Below, in pieces: positions 16,408 through 24,579 of a DNA stretch of 64,000 nucleotides (the first letter of the stretch is position 1; each line of letters opens with the position of its first letter). The translations under genes and the position numbers were made by a program. Source of the DNA: Pseudobacteriovorax antillogorgiicola (GTDB taxonomy: Bacteria; Bdellovibrionota_B; Oligoflexia; Oligoflexales; RGVZ01); contig CAMDHM010000009.1 of the NCBI GenBank assembly GCA_945898195.1, positions 1 through 64,000 of the forward strand. The letters run 5' to 3'. The notes below the pieces were generated by a model. That model was not told the DNA's origin. It worked only from the letters and a program-made list of their open reading frames with translations, and searched no databases.

Positions 16408-18741
16408 ATGATGCCTGGTATCGGTTGGAAAAATGTTTTCGCGCTCTTCGTTACAATTATTTTTGGTAGCGCCGTTGTTGGGTGTTCGGAAAGCCAATTC
16501 GTTGGCACGTCGAAATTAGGCAAACGAGCTCTCGGGCCTGATCAGGGCACGGGAAACGCTCTCCCCGCACAAGTTCTCAGTGAAATCATTGTCCGACCAA
16601 GTTGCAGGATTATCGCCAGCACATACACCGTCCTGGCTAACGAACCCGCCGATCTGCGGATCGAACAAGATTCCGGGGACAGCGCAACATTCTACCGGAT
16701 GGTTTCAGGATCCACCGTCATTGCAACGTCAGCAAACCACCAAATCAAACCGACATCGCAAATTACCGTTGAAGGATTTGCCGCCAACGGCGGGGGCGAG
16801 GCCCCCTGCGGCAGCGTTACCATTTCTGTGTCCTCCCCGGACCAACCCGTCGACCCTAAAGTCGTCTGCAATATTTCTTCAGACGTGGCCTCCGTAAATT
16901 CTGGCGATAATGTCCGATTTACGATCAACCAAACCGCTGGTAATGCGGCATCGTCATTCCGCATCATGAACAACGAAACACAAATTGGCACAACGGCATC
17001 TGTGACATTCCAGCCGACGTCCACCATGACAGCCACGGCGTTTGCATCCAACACCAGCGGAGAAAGTTCGTGTGGATCTTTGACCGTGGAACTGAACGCC
17101 CCCATAATCGTGGCACCGACCTGTACTATTTCCGCAAATCAAAACGCCGTAAACGCAGGTGAAAGCGTAACCTTAACCATTACCGAACAAAGCGGTGATC
17201 CCGCCACGGGCCACCGGATGTTTTCGGGCGGCAACCAACTCACATCATCGGCTCAATACACGATGTCCATAACTGAATCGAAAACAATTGAAGGGTTTTC
17301 CAGCAATGCGGCAGGAGAAACATCCTGCGGCAGCGTTACTGTTAATGTGAATCCAGCCACAGTGCCACCAGATCCAACGGTCGTGTGCAGCATTTCGACC
17401 AACAAAGCAATCATCACGAGAGGCGAGAGCGTCCGAATTTCGATAACTCAAACCGGGGGGAGTCCCGCAGTGGGTTTCAAAGTTTTGGCCAATCGTGCCG
17501 AAATTTCCGTCGCGTCAACGGTGGATTATACCCCAACAGTCAACTTCACAGCCGAGGGATCTGCACGGTATTTAAATTCTTCTACGTATTCCTCATGTGG
17601 ATCTGTAAACGTTGAGGTGCAACAAATACCTCTTCCAGACTGTAGCGTATCCCTGTCCAATTCAATCGTGGCAGCTTCTGGCGGAACATCGACCGTAACT
17701 CTGCTTCCCGCCGTCAACGCCGTTGTGGCCAGCAAGCAACTGTTTCGTATTGAAGCCTCGGGCGCAAGAACGCCTATTGCAGACGGCCTGCAGCAAATTA
17801 CGAGAAACACAACTTTTGTGGGAACTGTCACAAATCTCATGGGCAGCAAAGAATGCACCGCGACCGTTTCCCTGGCACCGCCACTGCAATACGCATGTCA
17901 ATTTCGCGCATCAGCCACCACAGTACTTCTCGGAAAAGCCGTAACACTTTCCATCTCTCCAACTGTGGGTAGCCTCCCCCTCATCTTATCCACCTTCTCC
18001 TGTGAATCAAACATTTATAAGACGACGTCGAGCCCTGCAAACAATACGTTCGTTCCATCCAGGTCATTCACCATGACGGCCACTGGACAATTCAGTGGTT
18101 CCTCGATTTTCAATTGCTCACCGAAAAGCATCACCGTCCAGGTACTAAATCCACGGGTTCAGTTAACCGTAGGCAATACGCCCAACAAAGTTATGCCGAG
18201 CTTGGTTCCAAGCGTGACGGCAACGACCGGACAAACACAAACAATTTTAAAACATCACAATACGCCCATCACGCTTGCGTGGAGCTCTGCTGATGTGACA
18301 AGTTGCGCGGTGGGACCGAACGTTGGTGCGCCAGCGGCAACGTTGCTCAACGGCAGCGCAACCATTGCGGATGCGGCCTTCAGCGGAAATAAAACATTCC
18401 AGATCGTCTGCCAGAGTGCCTTCGGCCCTCGATCAGCCTACGTGACGGTCGTTTTTCCGGGGCGCTGGTACAATGCCTACAGACAAAACTGCCCAGCATT
18501 CTGCTCTGGACAATCAGCGACCAATGTCGGCTCGCCATTTCCCGAAGAATTTGACAGCGCCTGCGCTTCGGGAGAAATCTGGCGCCCTGCCCTATTGAAC
18601 ATCGGCGTTCTCACCTTTCCAGCGGGCAGATGGGGCGGCGGCGATGGTTTTGGCCGAAGTGTCGGCGACAGATGCTACCGGCCGGGCGGCAAGCAGGACG
18701 GGGACAATACGGACTATACCGTTGGCTGTTTTTGTAAATAA
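16408..18741 (+). CDS. Surface lipoprotein with seven Ig-like modules
   Basis: A lipoprotein of about 777 residues. The lipobox is V-V-G-C, with the lipidated Cys at residue 26 from ATG 16408 (TTG 16387 and ATG 16399 are alternative starts). After a short linker come seven tandem modules of 85-95 residues. The first four are very alike: each begins C-x-I-S/A, has G-x-x-V-x-x-x-I near position 18 and ends C-G-S-V-T-V, so each likely has one disulfide bridging an Ig-type sandwich. Modules 5-7 are more divergent. A C-terminal domain of about 90 residues carries eight cysteines and ends G-C-F-C-K. Architecture suggests an extended stalk bearing a small disulfide-rich head, perhaps an adhesin; no known ligand-binding domain is seen. 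Confidence 0.75.
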   Translation: MMPGIGWKNVFALFVTIIFGSAVVGCSESQFVGTSKLGKRALGPDQGTGNALPAQVLSEIIVRPSCRIIASTYTVLANEPADLRIEQDSGDSATFYRMVSGSTVIATSANHQIKPTSQITVEGFAANGGGEAPCGSVTISVSSPDQPVDPKVVCNISSDVASVNSGDNVRFTINQTAGNAASSFRIMNNETQIGTTASVTFQPTSTMTATAFASNTSGESSCGSLTVELNAPIIVAPTCTISANQNAVNAGESVTLTITEQSGDPATGHRMFSGGNQLTSSAQYTMSITESKTIEGFSSNAAGETSCGSVTVNVNPATVPPDPTVVCSISTNKAIITRGESVRISITQTGGSPAVGFKVLANRAEISVASTVDYTPTVNFTAEGSARYLNSSTYSSCGSVNVEVQQIPLPDCSVSLSNSIVAASGGTSTVTLLPAVNAVVASKQLFRIEASGARTPIADGLQQITRNTTFVGTVTNLMGSKECTATVSLAPPLQYACQFRASATTVLLGKAVTLSISPTVGSLPLILSTFSCESNIYKTTSSPANNTFVPSRSFTMTATGQFSGSSIFNCSPKSITVQVLNPRVQLTVGNTPNKVMPSLVPSVTATTGQTQTILKHHNTPITLAWSSADVTSCAVGPNVGAPAATLLNGSATIADAAFSGNKTFQIVCQSAFGPRSAYVTVVFPGRWYNAYRQNCPAFCSGQSATNVGSPFPEEFDSACASGEIWRPALLNIGVLTFPAGRWGGGDGFGRSVGDRCYRPGGKQDGDNTDYTVGCFCK

Positions 18742-18751
18742 AACGGAACGC

Positions 18752-20419
18752 TTAAATTTTTTCCAGCAACCGGATGAGCATTTGGAGTGCTTGACCATTA
18801 CCCCCTGGCTCTACCATCGCACCCGTGGGCCGATCGTTCCAAGCATAGTAATCCAAATGAATCCAAGGTTTGCCACGGGTAAACTTCTCTAAGAACAGCG
18901 CTGCGGTGATCGCCCCGCCAAAAGAACTGTCGGAACAATTGGAAAGATCGGCAGCCTGGGATTTTAGCGCTGTTTTATATTCGTCAAAGAGCGGCAATCG
19001 CCAGCATGGATCGCCCGCTTGTTGGCCGGCTACAATACACGCTTGAGCCAAATGATCGTGAGTCGCGAACATGCCGGATATCGTCAAGCCAACGGCCACA
19101 CGCATCGCACCAGTCAACGTCGACGTATCAATCAGCAATGACGGCTCGTCCGCACCATGGCGTGTCAACGCATAATCAAAAGCGTCCGCCAAAACCAACC
19201 GCCCTTCGGCATCGGTGTTGTGAATTTCAACCGTCATGCCATTGCGCGCGCAATACACATCTCCGGGACGCATCGCGCTGGCTGACACTGAGTTTTCGGC
19301 AATCGCCAAATAAAAATCGTAGGCGCGAGCAGGCTTCATCGCATCGACGTAAAGAGCAAGACCCACCGTCGTGGCAGATCCACCCATATCTTTCTTCATC
19401 CAACGCATTCCCGAAGACGGCTTGATGTCGAGGCCACCTGTATCGAACGTCACTCCTTTTCCGACGAAGGCTATCGGAGCACGAGGCGCCGGCGCAGACT
19501 TGGCCCGCGGACTTACGTTGGGACGGTAGCGGATATGAACAAGGCAAGGTGGATTTGGTGAGGCCGCACCTACGGCACAAATCAGATTCATCCCTTCGCG
19601 GGCCAGCTCTGCCGAACCAATAACCTTAACCGATGTCGTCTTCGATCCCTTAAAGAGCCCGCTGACGATGCTCGCATAGCTTGTAGGATTCAGTGCGTTC
19701 CCAGGCAAATTAACCAAATGGCGCGCAACGTTGATGGAATAGGCTGTGGCAGCCGCCTCGTCCATCAGGGCAGTGTCCTTGGTTACTTCGTCAGGAAGGC
19801 GCAGAAGTGGCAATTTGCAGGCGTCAGGGCCATTCTGGTTGACCGGTACAAAACGATAGGCGCCAAGATCTAGCCCAGTCAGAGCACCGAGCCAATGATC
19901 CCGACTACAGGCAAATCCAGAAAGTGTGATTCGCTCCAGTTTATATTCGCGAAAGCCACTGACGCAGGCCCCGACAAGATCGCGGGCGCGGCCATAATGG
20001 GACGGCGCAAAGGCATCCCCTTGGGAGGCAGGGATTTCGTGGGGCCCAGAGCTCTCCGGCTTTGCAGCGCCGTGGCTGCGAGGCATCAGCACCCAGATGG
20101 GCCCTTCGTCATCAGCAAGTAATACGGACTCCGGGCGCGACTTCAGGGCCGATTCCCGTTGCCACAATGGAACACCTTCCAGATGCCCGGCAAGCCATGC
20201 CTGAGCCCCAACCGTACTCGGTACAATGAAAATCCGGCCATGCCGATCGCCTGCCCGAGCTCCGGGCTTGGCACCATCCTTTAGGGCCTCACCCACGGCG
20301 TCCTTCACCCAAGAACGTATTGGCAAGACGCCAATTTTCGGTAACATATCGTCTTTAATGGATTTTTTGGCTTTTACAGCCGGGCGCGACAATGGTTTTC
20401 GACTTGACTTCTTGGTCAT
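18752..20419 (-). CDS. pepA: Leucyl aminopeptidase (M17 family)
   Basis: Cytosolic dizinc aminopeptidase of 555 residues that removes N-terminal amino acids from peptides. The M17 signature N-T-D-A-E-G-R-L-V-L-A-D is present near residue 404, and the metal-binding loop V-G-K-G-V-T-F-D-T-G-G with downstream K-K-D-M-G-G near residue 340 carries the other ligands. The chain is slightly longer than E. coli PepA because of a Lys/Arg-rich N-terminal extension of about 25 residues (M-T-K-K-S-S-R-K). The gene is single, converging with the Ig-module lipoprotein gene with only ten bases between stops, and divergent from the ferredoxin gene. Confidence 0.93.
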   Translation of the reverse strand: MTKKSSRKPLSRPAVKAKKSIKDDMLPKIGVLPIRSWVKDAVGEALKDGAKPGARAGDRHGRIFIVPSTVGAQAWLAGHLEGVPLWQRESALKSRPESVLLADDEGPIWVLMPRSHGAAKPESSGPHEIPASQGDAFAPSHYGRARDLVGACVSGFREYKLERITLSGFACSRDHWLGALTGLDLGAYRFVPVNQNGPDACKLPLLRLPDEVTKDTALMDEAAATAYSINVARHLVNLPGNALNPTSYASIVSGLFKGSKTTSVKVIGSAELAREGMNLICAVGAASPNPPCLVHIRYRPNVSPRAKSAPAPRAPIAFVGKGVTFDTGGLDIKPSSGMRWMKKDMGGSATTVGLALYVDAMKPARAYDFYLAIAENSVSASAMRPGDVYCARNGMTVEIHNTDAEGRLVLADAFDYALTRHGADEPSLLIDTSTLTGAMRVAVGLTISGMFATHDHLAQACIVAGQQAGDPCWRLPLFDEYKTALKSQAADLSNCSDSSFGGAITAALFLEKFTRGKPWIHLDYYAWNDRPTGAMVEPGGNGQALQMLIRLLEKI

Positions 20420-20462
20420 AAAGTAGATAGTCCGTCCGAACGATTTTTAAAGAGTGATAAAC

Positions 20463-20744
20463 ATGCCAAAAGTTACCATCACAACCGATAAAAAGACAAT
20501 CGACGTTGTTGAGGGCTATGCCCTAATCGACATGTGCGAAGATCACGACACGTCAATCCTGTTCGGATGCCGTGACGGCGCATGCGGCGCATGCATGGTT
20601 AAAATCATCTCGGGTGCTGATAAAATCAGCCCCATGCAAGACAACGAAAAAGACTTTCTGGAAACCATGGCCGCCCGTCCAGACGAGCGTTTGGCATGCC
20701 AGTGCAAGGTTTACGGTGACGTGAGCCTTGAAGTCTCTGAGTAA
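20463..20744 (+). CDS. 2Fe-2S ferredoxin (plant/vertebrate type)
   Basis: Small electron carrier of 93 residues with one [2Fe-2S] cluster. The ligand pattern is complete: Cys36, Cys41 and Cys44 in G-C-R-D-G-A-C-G-A-C and Cys79 in L-A-C-Q-C. ATG 20463 is preferred to GTG 20454 because it matches the family N-terminus. It is followed by, and slightly overlaps, the possible start of the endonuclease III gene, so the two may be co-transcribed. The redox partner is not evident nearby. Confidence 0.93.
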   Translation: MPKVTITTDKKTIDVVEGYALIDMCEDHDTSILFGCRDGACGACMVKIISGADKISPMQDNEKDFLETMAARPDERLACQCKVYGDVSLEVSE

Positions 20745-21462
20745 AAAAAAAACCGAAACACAAAAAAAAACAAACCCGCGTTCAGTCCTGCGCAAGCCGC
20801 GGGTATTATCATTGGCGGCGCGACGCAGTCTGGCGGAAAAGCTCCTGACCCGCCTTGGTAAAGCCAATCCGAGTCCTCACTGTGAACTTTTCTTCCAATC
20901 TCCCTATCAACTTCTTGTATCCGTCGTCTTGTCGGCACAGACCACAGACAAAAGCGTCAACAAGTGCATGCAACCCCTTTACGAGGCTGGATTTGAACCA
21001 GAGACCGTCATCTCTATGGGCGCCGATGGCCTGCTACAAAAAATAAGAACCATTGGCCTGGCTCCGACGAAGGCCAAAAATGTTTTTAAACTGAGCGAAA
21101 TCATCATTGATAAATTCGGCGGAAAGATCCCCCGAACCCGAGAAGATTTGGAATCCCTTCCGGGCGTTGGCAGAAAAACGGCCAATGTCATCCTCGGCGA
21201 AATCTACCGGGAGCCTGTTCTGGCCGTTGACACCCATGTGTTTCGTGTCTCGGCACGGTTGGGACTGCAACGCGAGAAGTCCCCGGAAAAGGCTGAGCTA
21301 GAACTTTTAAAAGTGATTCCTTCAAGCCTGTTGCCTGACGGGCACCATTGGTTCATCCTGCATGGCAGGTACACCTGCAAGGCGCAGGCCCCTGAGTGCA
21401 ATCGCTGCATCCTACGCGACCTGTGTCCAAGCCTGGAGCCCCATGAAAACCAAAACTCCTGA
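20728..21462 (+). CDS. nth: Endonuclease III (DNA glycosylase/AP lyase)
   Basis: Base-excision repair enzyme that removes oxidised pyrimidines and nicks abasic sites. Visible features are the helix-hairpin-helix L-P-G-V-G-R-K-T-A-N with catalytic Lys150, the catalytic Asp168 in A-V-D-T-H, and the 4Fe-4S loop C-x6-C-x2-C-x5-C (Cys217, 224, 227, 233). The start is uncertain: TTG 20728 adds a Lys-rich leader encoded across A10 and A9 tracts, whereas TTG 20812 would give the usual family N-terminus. The CBS-protein gene begins inside its last codons. Confidence 0.95.
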   Translation: MKSLSKKKTETQKKTNPRSVLRKPRVLSLAARRSLAEKLLTRLGKANPSPHCELFFQSPYQLLVSVVLSAQTTDKSVNKCMQPLYEAGFEPETVISMGADGLLQKIRTIGLAPTKAKNVFKLSEIIIDKFGGKIPRTREDLESLPGVGRKTANVILGEIYREPVLAVDTHVFRVSARLGLQREKSPEKAELELLKVIPSSLLPDGHHWFILHGRYTCKAQAPECNRCILRDLCPSLEPHENQNS

Positions 21463-22246
21463 CACAACGATGATCCAAACGAATGTTGCCTTCATTCATC
21501 ACGATGCATCGATGGACGAGGCCGTCAAAAAAATGGTTTCCAACCAAATCAGCAGCCTTCTTGTTTATGACAACGAGGACCGTGCTGTAGGAATCCTCAC
21601 CGAACGGGATGTCGTCCACAAATTCACCTTGCTCATTCTACAAGACAAAATGTCACGCACTGTATCCACAGTTATGACACGCCCTCTCGTTTGCGCAAGC
21701 GCATCAAATTTCGAGGTGGACATTCCACGCCTCCACGCCGAACTGGGCATTCGCCACTTTCCAATTGTTCGGGGAGATTTTGTTGCACGAGGCGCGCCGC
21801 TTGTATCCGACATTGTGGGCCTTGTCTCAACCACAGATTTGGCACGCGAATACCTGAACCGATTGGCGGCACATCAACCCGCCGACACACCACCCCGCCA
21901 ACCCACGACGCTTTCGGTAATCTGCCAGAATCGAAGCGAAGGAAATTTCTATCAAAACATTTTCGAACAGCTTAATTTCAAAGTTTCCCTTGAAACCTCA
22001 ATTTCGAAAAACATCACAAATAAATTTCAAGATGATTCCCGCATCCTAATCGAATTTGATACTTTTCCCGCAGAAGAACAGAAAATAATTTTACAAGACC
22101 TCAAATCCTGGCCAGGTCGACTAATAATTGCAACTTCACGCGAAGAATTGCTGCCGGTGTTTCGCAAACACCTGCATGGTCATCACCAGCACGTGGCCCT
22201 AAAGCCACTAAACCTACCGCATTGTGCCCGACTTTTCGCGCAGTAG
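21443..22246 (+). CDS. CBS-pair protein with C-terminal receiver-like domain
   Basis: A 267-residue cytoplasmic protein. Residues about 15-140 form two CBS motifs (A-V-G-I-L-T-E-R-D-V-V-H-K is the classic first-motif end; I-V-G-L-V-S-T-T-D-L ends the second), which usually bind adenine nucleotides. The remaining 120 residues look like a receiver-type alpha/beta domain (repeated strands such as R-I-L-I-E-F and R-L-I-I-A-T-S) without an obvious phospho-acceptor set. ATG 21443 (GGAG six bases upstream) is preferred over an earlier start lying deep inside nth; it overlaps nth by 20 bases, suggesting coupled translation. Confidence 0.8.
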   Translation: MKTKTPDTTMIQTNVAFIHHDASMDEAVKKMVSNQISSLLVYDNEDRAVGILTERDVVHKFTLLILQDKMSRTVSTVMTRPLVCASASNFEVDIPRLHAELGIRHFPIVRGDFVARGAPLVSDIVGLVSTTDLAREYLNRLAAHQPADTPPRQPTTLSVICQNRSEGNFYQNIFEQLNFKVSLETSISKNITNKFQDDSRILIEFDTFPAEEQKIILQDLKSWPGRLIIATSREELLPVFRKHLHGHHQHVALKPLNLPHCARLFAQ

Positions 22247-22327
22247 CCAAACACCCCCGAAAAACCAACGGGTAAACAATCATGGGCGAAGTTGCCACCC
22301 ACAGCGCCCGCAACGGTAGAACATCTC

Positions 22328-22364
22328 GCGCAAATTTAGGGGAAAAATTGGCATAAATTTGCGC
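22328..22364. promoter_or_regulatory. Inverted repeat overlapping a −35 box (operator candidate)
   Basis: GCGCAAATTTA at 22328-22338 and its exact reverse complement at 22354-22364 are separated by 15 bases. The right arm contains the −35 box of the promoter candidate upstream of the phosphotriesterase-like lipoprotein gene. A repressor dimer or a hairpin in the leader are both possible readings. Confidence 0.45.
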
Positions 22365-22388
22365 TGATTTAAAAAGCATTCCTATAAT
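22359..22388 (+). promoter_or_regulatory. Candidate sigma-70 promoter with consensus −10
   Basis: TTGCGC at 22359-22364, an 18-base spacer and TATAAT at 22383-22388 lie 41 bases before the ATG at 22429. The −10 box is a perfect consensus; the −35 box matches four of six and sits inside an inverted repeat. Confidence 0.5.
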
Positions 22389-22428
22389 CACAACACTCAA
22401 AACCCATCCTCAATCAAAGAGAAATCTG

Positions 22429-24465
22429 ATGGCAATGCTGTGTTTTTTTTCGCGCAACGTTCCCACGATCAATCGCCTTCACCTTGGCACCGCTATCCTC
22501 TTGCTTTCGCTTTACGCCTGCAAAAAAAATGGCGACGGCACAACAAAGGAACATCGCGACGACTCCGAAAACGCAAAACTCATTTCACTCACACTCCAAA
22601 ATATGGACACAAAAATAGCTGTCAGTAGCATGGCCGAATCCGACGATGGCAAAATTATAACTGTTCGTGGACCGATTCCTGCTGCAGACGCAGGAGTCAC
22701 ACTCGCGCACGAACACCTATTGCTCTTTCATGGTCAAATCAATTCATCGGGAACGGTAACCGATGAAACATTGGTCATGGACAGACCCAATGAAACCACA
22801 GCAGATGTTTCTGATTTTGTGAATCATGCTTTCATCAAAAAACTATTACCGGCCATCGGCGGCCGAACGATTGTAGATCTATCAAATCGAGGACTAAGAT
22901 TTGAAAAATCCCCAAAAATACCACCGTTTTTGAAAAGCCTTAGCTATCCGGCCACGATTCAAAAAATATCCGTCGAGTCCGGAGCCAACATTGTAATGGG
23001 GGCCGGATATTACAAAAGTAATTGGCACCCCTCCGACATGCCGACACGGACAATCGAGAACCTTGAAAATGAAATGATCCGTGACCTCGCCACCGGAATA
23101 TACCCAACATCAATACGGTCTGGAATCCTTGGTGAAATAGGAATCAGCAGCTCTTACAACCGGCCGCCAGGTGACTTAGGCTTTGACATCAATGAACAAA
23201 AAGTTCTCATCGCTGCAGGTCTAACGCAGTTGCGAACCGGCGCCGCAATCAGCCTTCATTTCGACACCCTCTATGATGCGGCCACAAATAAGATCAGGAC
23301 TGATGTTCTTAAAATCCTTCAACGCCTTGGTGTAAGTATGGACCGAGTTTCTGTTGGCCACCTTATGAAAGGAGAAATTGACCAACTGTATCAGGAGCTC
23401 GCATCTCAAGATGTTTACCTCGCCTTTGACATGTTTGCTGGATTCGGTCGCGAGGAGGACTTTTCTGCCGGGCAACGCCTTATTGACAAAGGATACCTCC
23501 AAAGAATCTTGGTTTCAGGTGATATACCGTCCTTCACTCTTTTAAAGACACACATTGGCCTGCCACATATTGCCGACACTCCGGATAACACGGATGCGAA
23601 CAACCATGTTGGCCCTGGGTTTGCGAACGTCTTTGATCGTCTCAAGGAAAATGACCCACCCGGGGATCTGAGCAATCTCAAAAGGAATTTGCAAAAAATA
23701 TTCGTGGATAATACACAGAGCTTTCTGCGAATTAAACTACGCCGAGGCTATGCGATACCGCGCCTATCCAGATATTGGCCTGGCGATGGCGATCATGTTG
23801 TTGCAACCGACCTCGAGACCTTGGACATGACCCTTCCATTTAGCGTCTCTTTTTGGGCATTAGCGAACAAGAATCAGACGAACTATACCGTGCTCCTCGA
23901 TCAATCCCACAAATCAGCGCCATTGATTCCCAACACCATCGACGTCACTCAGGGCTGGACGTTTCAAATCAATCCCGCTGGAAATTTGCAGTTTTCCATG
24001 GCCACCGGGGGTGATTGGTCGATCATAGAAACATCCAATAAAGTTCGCGATCAGCAATGGCATCACGTCGTCGGCACCTACACGGGTCAAGAGATGCGAC
24101 TCTATGTTGATGGGGTTCTTAAGGGTACAAAAGCCATCGGGCTCGCACCCGTGAGGGGCGAATCTAAACTGTATTTTGGTTCATGGGGCGGGAGCGCGAG
24201 GCATCTTGCCGGCTTGCTCGACGACGTCCGGATTTATGAGGGCTCACTTCCCAACGGTGACAGTTCGACACTGCCCCAACCACTGAGCTTGACAGCGACC
24301 ACCCTTCGGACCTTGGGTACGCTAAAAACTGGCCAAATTCTCTCGGCTACCGGAAAGGGACCTTCATGTGTCTTTCAGCTCGTGATGCAGGCCGATGGTA
24401 ATCTTGTCGTTTATCGGGCAACGAAAGCGCTATGGTCTTCAGCAACAAGGGGCAATCCTGCATAA
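22429..24465 (+). CDS. Lipoprotein: phosphotriesterase-family amidohydrolase + LamG + bulb-type lectin fragment
   Basis: A 678-residue exported lipoprotein (lipobox L-Y-A-C, Cys31). Residues about 80-435 are a phosphotriesterase-homology TIM barrel with all expected metal ligands: His94 and His96 (L-A-H-E-H), Glu236 (G-E-I-G-I-S, the place of the carboxylated Lys in true phosphotriesterases), His277, His311 and Asp365 (V-S-G-D-I). Glu at 236 is typical of PHP/lactonase-like relatives. Residues about 450-610 are a LamG/concanavalin-like sandwich (G-T-Y-T-G-Q-E-M-R-L-Y-V-D-G). The last 45 begin a bulb-type lectin (Q-A-D-G-N-L-V-V-Y and A-L-W-S-S) but stop after its first repeat. The stop codon is supplied by a 27-bp inverted repeat, so the lectin domain is probably cut short. 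Confidence 0.85.
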   Translation: MAMLCFFSRNVPTINRLHLGTAILLLSLYACKKNGDGTTKEHRDDSENAKLISLTLQNMDTKIAVSSMAESDDGKIITVRGPIPAADAGVTLAHEHLLLFHGQINSSGTVTDETLVMDRPNETTADVSDFVNHAFIKKLLPAIGGRTIVDLSNRGLRFEKSPKIPPFLKSLSYPATIQKISVESGANIVMGAGYYKSNWHPSDMPTRTIENLENEMIRDLATGIYPTSIRSGILGEIGISSSYNRPPGDLGFDINEQKVLIAAGLTQLRTGAAISLHFDTLYDAATNKIRTDVLKILQRLGVSMDRVSVGHLMKGEIDQLYQELASQDVYLAFDMFAGFGREEDFSAGQRLIDKGYLQRILVSGDIPSFTLLKTHIGLPHIADTPDNTDANNHVGPGFANVFDRLKENDPPGDLSNLKRNLQKIFVDNTQSFLRIKLRRGYAIPRLSRYWPGDGDHVVATDLETLDMTLPFSVSFWALANKNQTNYTVLLDQSHKSAPLIPNTIDVTQGWTFQINPAGNLQFSMATGGDWSIIETSNKVRDQQWHHVVGTYTGQEMRLYVDGVLKGTKAIGLAPVRGESKLYFGSWGGSARHLAGLLDDVRIYEGSLPNGDSSTLPQPLSLTATTLRTLGTLKTGQILSATGKGPSCVFQLVMQADGNLVVYRATKALWSSATRGNPA

Positions 24466-24573
24466 ACTGCTCCACATGACTGCACCTGGGATAAAATCCT
24501 ACCTAAAGCCTCGCGCCCGGTAACGTTTTTGCCGCTCGTGGCAGAGCAGGTGCAGTCATGTGGAGCAGTTTAT
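24462..24573. repeat. 27-bp perfect inverted repeats, MITE-like element
   Basis: The 27 bases at 24462-24488 are the exact reverse complement of 24547-24573, enclosing 58 bases with no gene. The left arm contributes the stop codon of the phosphotriesterase-like gene in the middle of its lectin domain. The right arm ends six bases before the stop of the opposing gene. A TA dinucleotide is present at both outer ends, but TA is its own complement, so it cannot prove a target-site duplication. It could be a small non-autonomous element or an unusually long bidirectional terminator. Confidence 0.6.
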
Positions 24574-24579
24574 AAAGGT

